A stretch of DNA of 64,000 bases, from positions 31,349,720-31,413,719 of the forward strand of contig OW028585.1 in the NCBI GenBank assembly GCA_932294295.1. The letters are read 5' to 3'. The notes beneath the pieces were generated by a model that worked only from the letters and a program-made list of their open reading frames with translations, did not search any database and was not told where the DNA came from. This DNA comes from Alitta virens (taxonomy: Eukaryota > Annelida > Polychaeta > Phyllodocida > Nereididae). Made by a program: the position numbers and the translations under genes. Shown here one piece after another: positions 1-11,660 of the stretch (positions are counted from its first letter, which is position 1; each line of letters begins with the position of its first letter).

Positions 1-147
1 AACAACTGATACCTTCCTTGTTATAAAAACCTTATTTGTGCCAAAACCCTTAAGATGATTGCTCCTAAGCCATAAAATTAATGGCACAATGATTAATGGC
101 ACAATGATTAATGTCCTGAACTTAATCAAGTTTTTTTTTAAAGTAGC

Positions 148-344
148 TACATGGCCAATTGTGCCACGTGCATTTTCCATGCATTTGGTGCAGGTGAATT
201 TTACTTTTTATTCAGTAAACTCAGGTAACTGAAAACGCATGGAAAACGCATGGTTTTTTCCTCATTATAATAAGCTAAAAACCATGCATTTTCCATGCGT
301 TTATCCTTCTCATGGAAAACGCACGTGGCACATTTGGCCATGTA
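148..344. mobile_element. Palindromic MITE, copy 1
   Basis: TA + CATGGCCAATTGTGCCACGT at the left and its inverse at the right (GTGGCACATTTGGCCATG + TA). The interior is itself palindromic (GGAAAACGCATGG / CCATGCATTTTCC). Ends in TA on both sides, suggesting a TA target duplication of the Tc1/mariner type. No coding capacity. Confidence 0.7.
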
Positions 345-610
345 CCAACTGAACAAAACACAAGTCACTATGAAAAAGTTGTAAACGTAGTTTATATATT
401 TAATGATGAAGGCATACATCTGGTTCATTGGTGGACTTTCATGCATTTATTAGAATTTATAAGAATTTATAAGAATTTCTATGTACGCTCGCTGAGGTTT
501 GCTGCATAGCAGCACTATGTATAAAGTCGCTGTGAAAAATTTGTAAACATTTTCTATGCCTATTATTTATTATTATTTGTTATTTATCTATTTCAATATA
601 TTTTAACAGG

Positions 611-1130
611 GTAACATGTTTCAGAGTACTGTCTGTTTTACCACAGAGCATCAATTACTGTGCACTCCTTCGTGTAATTAAGCAAATCATTCCATAGTTT
701 TGGTCCCTGATAACTAAATGAAGCTTTAGTATTATTAATATTAACATATGGAATCATAACATCATTCTCATTGACATGTCTTGTCAAACTTTCTGAAACT
801 TCTCCAGACATAATTATCTCATTTGCACAGATAGTCAGGTGCTAAACCGTGAATGCACTTAAACATTAATTAACAGTGCCATTAAATAATCTCTTCGTTG
901 TAATTATTAATTTAATAATTAAAAACGTTCACCTTCATTTATATTTTGTTTACTAGTGTACCCCCATACAGTTATCGCATAATCAATGTTTTGTTGGATC
1001 AAGCTTTCATATAGTTGAAAGAGAGCTGCAAGAGGCATATATATAATATCTTAGTCTTGATATAATCCATATTTTTGCATTTTGCTTTTTACATACAAAT
1101 TCTATATAAGTACACCAGTTTAAATTTTTA
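611..1130 (-). mobile_element. LINE reverse-transcriptase C-terminal remnant
   Basis: Minus-strand translation gives YESLIQQNIDYAITVWGYTS (about 1015-956) and, further on, SFSYQGPKLWNDLLNYTK (about 720-665), preceded by SLTRH. These are hallmarks of the region after the catalytic RT domain in non-LTR retrotransposons. Frameshifted and interrupted; non-functional. Confidence 0.6.
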
Positions 1131-1225
1131 GCCCAAGATAATTGCTACATATAACATCTTGTAAAATATTATCACCCATGAACACTGCATACTATCAGAC
1201 AAAAATGTTTCTGCGCTGAGGCAAG

Positions 1226-1247
1226 GTGGGGTGGGGGGGGGGGGGGG
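1226..1247 (+). repeat. Poly-G tract
   Basis: A G-rich run with about 16 uninterrupted Gs. Possible G-quadruplex; also assembly-prone. Confidence 0.7.
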
Positions 1248-1349
1248 TAATTATACAGTTGTTTGACATGATATATGATCTCTTTCATTCACTTTGAACT
1301 TATGACAATCCAGACGTAGTAAGCAACTTCTGTGCCTAAACTGGGTCCC

Positions 1350-1414
1350 TGTACATATATGTAACATGGTGTGGACTCCAAGGCTTGTCATCTCATCATT
1401 ACGTCTGCCTCTGA
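1350..1414 (+). mobile_element. SINE-2 tail fragment
   Basis: TGTAACATGGTGTGGA…CATCTCATCATTAC matches the inverse complement of the SINE-2 tail at 24723-24775. No tRNA head here. Confidence 0.5.
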
Positions 1415-2218
1415 CATTAAAGCTCACTTTTAAAAGTAACATTGAGACGTTTGTGACAATAGATACTCTGGTGGGAAAGAAACTATTTTCTGCTGAAAGA
1501 AAAATCCAGCAACTCTACTTAAACGAACAAAGGACTTTAATCTTGTGAGAGCTAGACCTAACTCTCTTTTTAGCCAGTGATCAATAAAGTGAGAAAACAA
1601 TAGACTAGCCAGGAAAAATGCCCTTGGACTTTCGGAAACTTTGAAGTCACCTTAAGAAATTAAAGTGGCATCGTTAAGGCGGAAATCTCTGAATAAAAAG
1701 TAAAATTCACCCGCAGCTATAGCCTTGATATAACACATGGTTGTTGATTATTATATAACTTAGGAACTTGGGAATTATAACAGTGATACTTTAGAGAGCT
1801 GCTGATATATCTGTTTATGAATATTATAAAAAATATCTAAAGATACAATATAAAAAATTAAGTAAGGTCTTAATTGGGATGGTAGAAATTTACCAGCAAA
1901 AATGCAGTGTATATCAAGAAATAGACCTTAAATTGGGAAGTGGCTTTAGAAATGGGCGTTCACACTGTCACGGATAAGACCTACGAGTGACCACATATGA
2001 CTCCCAGAGCATTTTACGTATACTCACGCTAATTCGTAGAACGATCCTGGTCGCACTTGACCACTCAAGAGCATATGTGGAGAGCGGAGAAAATGTTTTA
2101 AACATATTTAAAACTTTGACGAAAGGTTCTACGAGTCAATTGTTTACATTAGTTATGTAATTCGCTTGCAATTCACTCGGCGAGCATTCAACGTACGTTC
2201 CACATATGTACGTAGCCT

Positions 2219-2668
2219 TATGTAGCCATACATAGCCATACGTAGCCATACATAGCCATACATAGCCATACATAGCAAAACGTAGCCATACATAGCCATA
2301 AGTAGCCATACATAGCCATACGTAGCCATACATAGCCATACGTAGCCATACATAGCCATACGTAGCCAAACATAGCCATACATAGCCATAAGTAGCCATA
2401 CATAGCCAAACGTAGCCATACATAGCCATAAGTAGCCATACATAGCCATAAGTAGCCATACATAGCCATAAGTAGCCATAAATAGCCAAACGTAGCCATA
2501 CATAGCCATACGTAGCCAAACGTAGCCATACATAGCCATAAATAGCCAAACGTAGCCATACATAGCCATAAGTAGCCATACATAGCCAAACGTAGCCAAA
2601 CATAGCCAAATGTAGCCATACATAGCCATAAGTAGCCATAAATAGCCAAACGTAGCCATACGTAGCCA
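2219..2668. repeat. 10-bp minisatellite (TAGCCATACA/TAGCCATACG)
   Basis: About 45 units alternating A/G at the last base, with A and T variants. Because 10 is not a multiple of 3, every minus-strand frame reads the same Met-Tyr-Gly-Tyr-Val-Trp-Leu decamer. This explains three overlapping long frames there (2136-2888, 2153-2659, 2218-2718). Confidence 0.9.
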
Positions 2669-2849
2669 CTGTCCATCTGTATATACTCACCATCCACGCG
2701 CGTCCACTCATAGAACACTCGTCATCTTCGCCTACGAGCACTTGACAGATGCCTGCAAATACATGATGGATGTCTGATGGATGCCTGATGGATGCCTGAC
2801 GGATGCCTGACGGATGCTTGGCGACGAACCTTTGGCGAGCGTTTGAGGG

Positions 2850-3196
2850 ACGTTTTACTGAGCATTTGACGGACGTTTTACTGAGCATTTGACGGACGTT
2901 TTACTGAGCATTTGACGGACGTTTTACTGAGCATTTGACGGACATTTTACTGAGCATTTGACGGACGTTTTACTGAGCATTTGACGGACGTTTTACTGAG
3001 CATTTGACGGACATTTTACTGAGCATTTGACGGACGTTTTACTCAGCATTTGACGGACATTTTACTGAGCATTTGACGGACGTTTTACTGAGCATTTGAC
3101 GGACGTTTTACTGAGCATTTAACGGACATTTTACTGAGCATTTGACGGACGTTTTACTGAGCATTTGACGGACGTTTTACTGAGCATTTGACGGAC
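2850..3196. repeat. 23-bp minisatellite (GAGCATTTGACGGACGTTTT + ACT)
   Basis: About 15 units, with a recurrent CGTTTT/CATTTT variant. Preceded by a short GGATGCCTGA(C/T) array at about 2765-2820. Internal to the TIR element. Confidence 0.88.
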
Positions 3197-3319
3197 GCCC
3201 GGTGAGTGCTCATAAAAATAATTTGTACGTGATTGACAGAGCCACCAGTGAGCACATATGAGCAATTTTGCACGTCCGTCGTCATACGTAGGTCTTATCC
3301 GTGAAAGCGTGAACGCCCC

Positions 3320-3997
3320 TTTACAATAGCAAATATAGTTGGGAGTTTAAATTGATGATTTACTTGTGAGACAATCTTATTATTTAATATTGAGGTTAAA
3401 CAAAATGCCAATAAAACATTTGTGACCAAGACCGGGTGTTCTTTATAGTGAGGCAGTCTAAATAGTTTTTTAAAGACTGGATTAAATTGTGTTGAAAAGC
3501 ATCTAGAGTCTTCTTTGTAAATATAGTGGACTTAATTATTAAACATGTAAATGAACTTGACTTAGTACAGATTTAAATCAAGTGATTCAAATCATTCATT
3601 TAAATCAAGCGATTAAATCATAATTTAAATCAAAAAGAATTGTTAGATAAGTCACAATAATGTTTACGAAGGAATGCTGGCAATATGCTCAAATTTGGCT
3701 TATGTTGTTCAGTATACGTAGGCCCTAATTGCATCATTAAAAAATCTGATTTAAGTCATAAGAAATCTGATTATTTTCTTTCTAAGTCATGATTTTATAC
3801 CAAACCCTGGTTTCAAACCATTAATCTGAAATGTATTTTGAGAAATGACATATTCTGGGTGTGTAATTATTTAATTCGCTGTTATCAGTAATAAGTCATA
3901 TTCAAGTTCTAATTCTTTATTTACACTCCCAGCAATACAAATTACTACAGGTACTTAAACAAAACAAAACCTTAACAGAAGTTAATTAAAAGTGTAT
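3320..3997. other. AT-rich spacer
   Basis: No coding signal. A degenerate AAATCAAGTGATT-like direct repeat lies at about 3570-3640. Confidence 0.5.
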
Positions 3998-4240
3998 CCC
4001 AGATAGCATTCCAAATCGCCCAGATAGCATTCCAAATCGCCCAGATAGCATTCCAAATCACCCAGATAGCATTCCAAATCGCCCAGATAGCATTCTAAAT
4101 CACCCAGATAGCATTCCAAATCACCCAGATAGCATTCCAAACCGGCCCAGCATCGTTTCCATAGGCCACTGTCGTTACAACACCGTGATTACATCGCCCT
4201 TATCGCGCCGATGTTGAAACGATTTGGAATGCTATCTGGG
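3998..4240. mobile_element. TIR element with its left inverted repeat tandemly amplified
   Basis: The left end CCCAGATAGCATTCCAAATC + G is repeated about 7 times with a 21-bp period (3998-4142). A single inverse copy (CGATTTGGAATGCTATCTGG + G) closes the element at 4220-4240. The short unique core contains CATCGTTTC / GAAACGAT. No coding capacity. Confidence 0.6.
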
Positions 4241-4329
4241 TTGGATCGCAGTGCAATAAAAATTACATTAAATGAAATTCAGAATTCCAATATACAAAGT
4301 GCGTGTATTGCATATATAGGTTTTATGAA

Positions 4330-5740
4330 CAGACACAAAGTAAGATGCTGACGGATACTAAGGACATCGTCAAAAATCCTAAGCTTAGAACTTACAAATT
4401 CTTTAAGCAGGAGCTACATCAAGAATCTTACTTAGGATTACAACCTACCTAAGTATCTCTATAGTAGTTTAGCCAGATTTAGACTGAGTTCTCATAATCT
4501 CCATATAGAAATAGGAAGACACAAGCGACCTTATGTAGTAGCTGAAGAGCGCATTTGTAAAAGATGCGACACAAATGACACTGAAGATGAGTTTCATTGT
4601 TTGATAATTTGTAGAAATTGGGAAACGGCTATAATGGATCTCTACCAAGCAGCTTATAAACATATTGAAGACTTCACTATCTTTCACCCCAAAGAACAAC
4701 TTTTAAAAATAATGATTAATAAAAACTCAGAAATGATTTACGCGTTAGGTAAATTCTTAAACATAGTCCTAAAAATTGATAATATCGTTTAATGTACATT
4801 TTCATTCATAAAGTTCTATAGGCACTGGACATGCGGACTCACATGGTTTGTTTGTAAATATATTTAGTTGTTAATATGCTTGTTTATTTCATTTATTGTT
4901 GCTCCAAAGAAGGATTTGTACATATATTGGTATGCTTATGTAATTGTTTTTACTATTATTATTATTATATATAGTTCCTAAAATAGGCAATATAACTGGA
5001 TATAAAATCTGTACATATGTAGTAGCTGAAGAGCGACATAAATGACACTGAAGATGAGTTTCATTGTTTGATAATTTGTAAAACTTCACTATCTTTCACC
5101 CTAAAGAAAAAAATAATGATAAATAAAAAAAACTGGTTAATTCCTAAACATGGTCCTAAAAACTGATAATATTGTTTAATCTACATTTCGGCCATTGATC
5201 ATATTCATAAATTCACCACAAGTCATGGGTAGCTATAGGCACTGGACATGCAGACTCACATGGTTTGGTATACTTGTTGGTTTCATTAATTGTTCCTCCA
5301 AATAAGGCTGTGGCTCACTTGGGCTGCATGTAAATATATTTGTATGCTTATGTATTTCTTTATGCTAGGCATCAGCTATATGTATACTAAGCTATATATA
5401 TACTAAAATTGACCATATCAATGGATATACGTTCTGTACATATGTAAATACCTTCTTCTGCTGAGTTATTATGCTTATTTGTACCCTGTATTAATTGTCT
5501 ATGGTGCAATGATTGGTGGTAATTGTCCTGATGGTGCCTGGTTTTATTCATATGCTTATAGTTGTACATAATTACTATATAGATGTTTTTAATATGTAAA
5601 TTGGTTATGTTCATGTAGATTGTGCTTTTATTTTACTTTATCATTAAATTTATGTATATTTTAATTTTTTATCCTTGTATTTTATTTTTATAACCCGTGT
5701 ATCTTTTTGATGCTCTGCTGTCAATAAAATTATATATATA
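4330..5740 (+). mobile_element. LINE 3' ORF remnant and 3' UTR
   Basis: Frames at 4340-4797 read KNPKLRTYKFFKQELHQESY … ARFRLSSHNLHIEIGRHKRP … EERICKRCDTNDTEDEFHCL then IIC. This is the C-terminal Cys/His-bearing module common after non-LTR RT domains (known family pattern). One stop and a frame change precede the final 63-codon open stretch. A shortened second copy of the same tail lies at 5010-5170. The sequence ends with CAATAAAATTATATATAT at about 5725. Confidence 0.6.
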
Positions 5741-5837
5741 TTTTTTTTTAATTACTATGTCATCACATAGAGCTGTACAGCTGTAAACGATGTATCAAAT
5801 TGCCGTCTTCTCAAAATATTCCTTGTGATTTACAATC

Positions 5838-5918
5838 TACATGGCCAAATGTGCCACGTGCGCTTTCCATGCGTTTATCCTTCTCATGGAAAACGCATGT
5901 GGCACATTTGGCCATGTA
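5838..5918. mobile_element. Palindromic MITE, copy 2 (minimal, 81 bp)
   Basis: An almost perfect hairpin: TACATGGCCAAATGTGCCAC followed by its inverse, with a short TATCCTTCTC loop. The smallest complete member; the longer copies (148-344, 15368-15522, 19948-20113) carry an extra inner palindrome. Confidence 0.7.
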
Positions 5919-6060
5919 GTACTCAGATTCTTTAATAAAATATTTTAGATTCATTTCTGAATAAATTTTTATGGTTGTTGAGAGTTGCTACAAAAGTAAT
6001 ATTTTAACTTTCTAACCCATAAAAAAACCCCTCTGTAAGGATATTATTTTGCTTTCCTGT

Positions 6061-6129
6061 TGTGCCACGTGCGTTTTCCATGCGTTTATCCTTCTCGTGG
6101 AAAACGCACGTGGCACATTTGGCCATGTA
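6061..6129. mobile_element. Palindromic MITE, copy 3 (left end truncated)
   Basis: Starts at TGTGCCACGTGCGTTTTCCA and lacks the outer CATGGCCAAA of the left arm; the right arm is complete to GGCCATGTA. Only about 140 bp from copy 2. Confidence 0.65.
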
Positions 6130-6173
6130 CCAGTGTTGCATGACCATATTTTGGAGGAGTTACTTTAGTTAAT

Positions 6174-6216
6174 GTATGTATGTATGTATGTATGTATGTA
6201 TGTATGTGTATGTATG
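6174..6216. repeat. (TATG)n microsatellite
   Basis: About ten TGTA units. Confidence 0.9.
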
Positions 6217-6387
6217 TAAAGGTTTATTTAAAGTCGTTGTTTAAAAGCGTAAACACTTCTGTACGACTCTTTAAGTTTACAAAGAAAAAATCGGAAATAA
6301 CAAAATCGAAAATATCCAAATATGAAAAGTTTAAATGTCCTTTAGTTCATTGCTCTTTTGATCCAATGAAAAAATTTTTTTGATGAG

Positions 6388-6448
6388 TGGGGCGGGGGTG
6401 TACATCCGGGGGGGGGGGGGGCGGGAGCACTTCCGGGGGAGGGGGTGT
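6388..6448 (+). repeat. G-rich tract with quadruplex potential
   Basis: Runs GGGGCGGGGG, a 13-G run and GGGGGAGGGGG within 60 bp. The surrounding 6130-7290 has no recognisable gene; the minus-strand frame 6639-6331 matches nothing I know. Confidence 0.6.
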
Positions 6449-7289
6449 GGCATGCGTGATCTGCTGCCTTTGTCCATCTTGTCCATCTGAAATAGACATT
6501 CAAAGTTGTAGTCTTTATCAAAAAAAAATTTTCTAATCTGCTGCTGAGCAGCCATTTGTGTACAGCCGATTTGATGGAAAGAGATCTCTTTAGTTATGAA
6601 TAACTTAATGGAGATGAGTGGTCCTTTGTTGGTCTTCATGCAATATAACGTGCAACTAGTTGATATGAGAATTGCCTGCTGAGATTAAATGTGTTTCATT
6701 CATACAGCTTCAAATAGATTCAGATTCATTCATTTTATTTCGCATTCATAAAACATATATATATTATAAATTTAATTTTCGAAACATTTTATACATAATT
6801 TGAGGAGACCATGCAAGATATTGCTTATGATTAGTATAGTAATATAAGCCAGGTTATATAACAATAATAATTTATTAATTGATAATGAATATCACTTATG
6901 ATGCTGTATTACAGCATGGTAAGCACGAAGTGTAAATTGCTACAATTGAACTTGAAATTGGTACAAATAAAAAATTGATTTATCGATTATAAATCTTGTA
7001 AGTTCAGAAATAAAATATACAGATGAGAAAATTGAAATTCAATCTTTAAATCTGTATAACACGTGCATATTATTATTATTATTATCATTAATATAATTTT
7101 ATTCATTTATAAAGCGCAGAACTCCATGTGTTTCTGTGCGCTGTACATATTAAAATCATCCTATTGAAAACAGCAAAGACAACTTCTGTATTCAAAAAAG
7201 ATAACATGTGTACTTTCCAGTGTATCAAAGGTTTTTGAGAGATAATCTATAATCAAATTCATGAGCTCTTTTCCAAATTTGTTTTACAA

Positions 7290-8350
7290 AAGCCAACATG
7301 GCTTCTGAGCTTCCCACTCAACAACTTTGCTGCTTTGAAATAGACAAAAACAAATTCCCAATGAATATTTACTTAGATCTCTCAAGGCCTTTGATACATT
7401 GGATCATGATATTCTTTCAGACAAGCTAATGTACTATGGTGAATATAATAATATGTGGTGTGCAACAAGGCTCCATACTTGGCCCCCTGTTGTTTATCAT
7501 TTATGTTAATGATTTACCAAATGCAACTCAGTTATTTTCACCAATTATATACGCTGACGATACAACCCTTTTCACAAGTCTTAATACTATATGTAATTTT
7601 ATTGACAGGATATTATCATAATTGATACATTTGTCGTACATAATAATAACATACAATAATACAGTACTTTCTTTTTTATGATTTCAATATGTACAATACT
7701 AATTTAGCAAATTTCAATCCTGATATTTTAAATGATGAAATAAAACTAATTGTAGACTGGTTGAAATTAAATAAACTCTAATTAAACATAGCTAAAACCA
7801 AGGCAATGATTTTTCATACAGCACAAAGGCATATTGACCCTTCCAATTTAATATTAGATGAAAATATAATAGAAGTTGGTCTCCTGGCAAGTTTAACACT
7901 AATATAATATATGCAATAATTTTAATGTATCATGCCTGAAATAACAAAAAAGCGTGCTGTAATCTTGTTTTAAGTAAATTGCCAAAAAAAAAGAAGTAAT
8001 TATTAAGTTACAAAAAGGGGTATTAGAATAATAAGCATGAGTAAATACAATGCCCGTACATCTATTTTATTTAAAAGGTTAAACTTATTGAAAATTAAAG
8101 ACCTAGCTGCACTGCATGACTACAAATTCTGCAATAAGCTTAAAACAATATGTTACCAGTTTACTTTACATCTGATATGATAAATAGATTGAATACATAT
8201 CGAAATCATCATTATTTCACAAGACATGTAAATGATGTGCCACTGCTCACTGTAAAACACGGGTTTGCAAGACACAGCGTATCTTACAAGTACATATTAA
8301 CAATTAATAGCATACCCTCCAACTTAAAGAAAAACTCACCACTCACAGCT
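7290..8350 (+). mobile_element. Non-LTR retrotransposon RT fragment (degenerate)
   Basis: About 7370-7420 reads as LDLS.AFDTLDHDIL across a frameshift. Then comes [20 protein letters not shown] and YADDTTLF (7448-7575), with the catalytic YADD retained. Further on, RIISMSKYNARTSILFKRLN, LLKIKDLAALHDYKF and FTRHVNDVP (about 8025-8250). Several stops and a foreign 27-bp repeat (7880-7906) break it. A related remnant lies at 18793-19470. Confidence 0.75.
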
Positions 8351-8399
8351 TAGATGGCCTCAATTGTCAGTCTCTTGAAGTAAAACATGAAACCAACAG

Positions 8400-9110
8400 T
8401 GGTGACGGTTTCAATGAAAGTTGTTATAAATTTCAATTATCCCACAATCAATAGAACATTTATTTATTATAATATTAAATACTTGACTTTACTTACAATT
8501 TCATCTGTTAATTTCATTGCTTAAACCATTTCATATTTTCGCCAATCTATACAATATGGCCACCACAGCTTGAATAACCACCCAAATGATATAAAAATCT
8601 CAAAACTATGACATCGTGCCTTGAGTCTGGCAATAAACAATAAACAGTATATATGTGCTCTGGTCTTGTTATCTACAAAACTATGTACAAGATAAACATA
8701 AAATAATGTATCATCAGTAATCTCGGCCGACATACTGCAGGCCTGCAGCAGTGAAACTAATAATTACTTATCATGCAGCTGCTTGCCTGCCTGCTGCCAG
8801 TGGATTTACATACAGTACCATCATTTATAGTCTTTTACTCTACTTTGTTTATGTTGCTTATACTCAAATCAGTCGTTGCTGGCCATTGTAGTCTAAACGT
8901 ATCTAACCATTGGCACTTTGTTGCTGGCCAGCATTCTGCCTGCAACTCTTTCATGAACAATATTTACAATATAATTTAGATATTGTTGTTGTTGGCCGAC
9001 TAGCTGCCTAAGACCGATTTAGAATCGTGATTGCTGGCCGGCTATCTGCAGCTGCAATCTTCATGGTTTAGTAATCTTGCTTCTAATAAGGGTTTTGATA
9101 ACTACTCATG
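8400..9110. other. Non-coding stretch
   Basis: Only loose GCTGGCC / CTGCAG-rich motifs (8730-9060). No gene or repeat family recognised. Confidence 0.4.
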
Positions 9111-9119
9111 CTTACTATA

Positions 9120-9560
9120 CTCCATTGCATCATACTTGTGTGGGTGATTTTCCCAAAATTTGTCCGATCTATTCTTAAATGAGTGTAGGGTTGGTGCATT
9201 TACAACACTATCTGGCAGATTATTCTGTTTGAAAACAAGTTTCTCCTCAAATCCAGGCTGTTGGTCCTTCTCTTATATATTTTCCAGGCGTTTCCTCTCA
9301 ATCCTGTCTCCGATCTCTGATATTTGGGACTTACTCTGGCGTCGTATCCTCCATGAAGAATCTTACAGCATTCAATCATGTCACCATCTTCTGAAATACA
9401 GCGTCGGAAGGTTAAGTCTTCTTAGTCGTTCGGTGTAGCTAAGTTTCTTAAAGCCATTTATCTGCCTTGTTGCGTTTCTCGGCACTGATTCTATCCTCTT
9501 TACTTTTGCCTTTTTGTATGGGCTCCACACTGCCATATTCCAGTCACTAATGAGGTGTTA
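9120..9560 (-). mobile_element. LINE RT C-terminal fragment (second family)
   Basis: Minus strand: WNMAVWSPYKKAKVKRIESV, RNATRQINGFKKLSYTERLR, then after one frameshift KILHGGYDAR, and NLFSNRIILPDSVVNAPTLH with SFKNRSDKFW. This order is typical of CR1/L2/jockey-like elements (established pattern). One frameshift near 9390. Confidence 0.7.
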
Positions 9561-9700
9561 GTGCGACACGATGATGTTATAGCTAGCTGTCATAGGCAGA
9601 TGTGATGATGAGATGATAAGGTTGCCAATTCTCATGCCACATGGAAAATCTGTTTTGAATAGAAGGACAATTTATTCGATATTTTAACCTTTTTTTAACT

Positions 9701-9873
9701 GGGTGGGTGGGTGGATTAGGGCTTTACGTCCTGTATTTCTGCACCTGATGGGGTAATTAGGACAGGCAGGGATCATGGCAATGAGACGAAGGATGAAACA
9801 GCCATCCAACTTAGGCTCGACCAAGAATTGAACCCGGGACCCAGCGTTTTGACGCCCAACTGAGCTAGGCCCC
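9701..9873 (-). mobile_element. tRNA-derived SINE-1, copy at 9.8 kb
   Basis: Read on the minus strand, the head GGGGCCTAGCTCAGTTGGGC carries a Pol III A-box and CGGGTTCAATTC a B-box, followed by a body (GGATGGCTGTTTCATCC…) ending in TACAGGACGTAAAGCCC. The cloverleaf is degraded, so this is not a functional tRNA. Confidence 0.75.
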
Positions 9874-10394
9874 TAACTTTTATTTTTATTTAACAGATAT
9901 TTTTCACTCACTTCAATAAATTTTATATTAAATATGTCTAAAATCTCTGAAACAATCACAAACCATCATCAGTAATGATTAAAACACTAAAAACCTGATA
10001 TTGGAACCTTAAATGTTCATCATATGACTTCCACATTACACGTTTTAAATCGGCATGACATCAATTCAATAGCGTCCTCACGACGTGGGACCAACATAAC
10101 GCCAGCATTGAATTGAAATGAAAATATTGAATTGAAAATAATTTATTTGGCAATTAAACAAGAATACAGCATAATATTTAGATTTTTTTTGGCACGATTA
10201 ATTTAAATTTATTACATATATTCTATTAGTGTTAAACTTGCCAGGAGACCCCAATGAACCTCAGTGGGTTGTACCTTAAATTGATACAATATTAATATTA
10301 TAATACTAGATTAAAAAAAGATAATAATATCTAGACTCCACTCTGTTCCAAGGGAACAGATAGAAATGATTCACCATACTATAGCGTAGTCATC

Positions 10395-10472
10395 TTTGTA
10401 GACTAGTAGAATTAGATGAAACGTGAGTAGAATTAGATGAAACGTGAGTAGAATTATATGAGAAGTGAGTTG
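10395..10472. repeat. Short tandem repeat (TAGAATTAGATGAAACGTGA, 24 bp, 3 units)
   Basis: Three near-identical units. The flanking 9880-10700 shows no gene. At 10231-10257, TATTAGTGTTAAACTTGCCA is the inverse of a segment at 7880-7906. Confidence 0.6.
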
Positions 10473-10724
10473 GAGAGAGATAAATGAAAGTACTGTGTAA
10501 TCGACTCCCATACCTTTGAATAATGAGGACCGGAATATATAGAAAAGATGATAAATGAAATATCCGTAGTCGAGTAAAATAAATACCAGTTCCCTATTAC
10601 ACATTTACTCCTCAAAAACGAGGGTCGGGTAGATATTCAATATCCAGAAAGTTGTGTACCCTGTTACGATTACCAGAATATCTAAATAGCCCCATCAGAG
10701 GGTTTACTTCAAAATTGTGTGTAT

Positions 10725-11225
10725 GCGACCTCTGGTTGAAGGTCAAGATCATCTGTGACCTTGACCTTTAACCTGAGGTCATCTGAAATGGCCCCTCACA
10801 ATTTATACAACTACTCCAACTTATAAACTAGATTTGGTGAATATACGGTAGTCCGATGTTGAGCTATAGTACTTACCCCATTCGGGGGTAATTACCCCAT
10901 TTATTGGTAACTATGCTGAGGTACTTGAGATGTCATGCAGATGTCACTAAACCTCTTAGCCGACAGTCTTGAGGGTTTTTTGTGCATACAAGTTGTCAAA
11001 ATTGCTAGTTTTTCACATTTGACCTTGAATTTTGACCTTTACTCACATCAAGGTCAAATATCCCATACTACTCTAAAAGCCCTCTGTTACATCATGTCAT
11101 GACACTTTGCTAGAAACTCATTGATCAAAATTAAGGGAGATACAGCCGTTTTAAATTTGTAATTTTGAGGTCACCTGTGACCTTGACATTTGACCCGAGG
11201 TCATTCGTATTGATGTGGTACGTTT
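10725..11225. repeat. Interspersed repeat rich in TGACCTTGACC
   Basis: Repeated GTGACCTTGACCTTTAACC, TTGACCTTGAATTTTGACC and inverse forms (AGGTCAAGATC). Shorter occurrences at about 14993-15020 and 44912-44925. The motif equals extended nuclear-receptor half-sites, but here it looks like a dispersed repeat. Confidence 0.5.
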
Positions 11226-11239
11226 ACCTATTCAAGTAC

Positions 11240-11660
11240 TATATATTATTCAAAGATAATAAAATTTTGGGCACCAAGTCAAAAGTTATAAAATGTTAAC
11301 GTTTTTTGGGGTAAATAGCAAAATCTAAAATGCCCTATATCTCAGCAATCCTTCACCCGATCGCCACCATAAGTTTGGCTGCACTGGATTGGTCATAACA
11401 CAACATAAATCTGTGCAAGTCTGTTTCCCACTATATGCGGTTCTTGAGATTCCAGATGCTAATTGACTTTTAGGGGGGGGGGGGGTGTATGGATCACCCC
11501 TTTCCGCTTGACTGAGCATCAAAATGACCCCTCAGATTGAAAGACCTTATAGCACAAGCAAACTCATATGGAATTGTCCATGTTTCGCCGTCAGATGACG
11601 GCAAAACCCCCCGAAACTCGGCACAAATCGGCGTGATGCTGAAAGACTTTCCTGACTAAT
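11240..11660. other. Non-coding stretch with poly-G and inverted-repeat arm
   Basis: A 13-G run at about 11474, and the left arm of a 22-bp inverted repeat (ACTCATATGGAATTGTCCAT…, 11562-11583) whose partner is at 14890-14911. No gene seen. Confidence 0.5.

Larger units (their letters stand above)
1954..3318. mobile_element. Non-autonomous TIR element loaded with minisatellites
   Basis: Inverted ends of about 32 bp beginning GGGCGTTCAC(A/G)CT and continuing CACGGATAAGACCTACG, with two mismatches. Flanks CTTTAGAAAT and CTTTACAATA resemble an imperfect ~10-bp target duplication. The interior holds a 10-bp and a 23-bp tandem array and no transposase. A second, truncated copy starts at 16080. Superfamily not determined. 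Confidence 0.65.

Noticed and set aside
2136..2888. Three overlapping minus-strand Tyr/Trp-rich frames
   Set aside because: A 10-bp repeat gives the same decapeptide in all three frames; it lies inside a TIR element and has no gene context.
6331..6639. 102-codon minus-strand frame with a Pro/Arg-rich stretch
   Set aside because: The Pro-rich part is the complement of a G-run; no homologue or context recognised.
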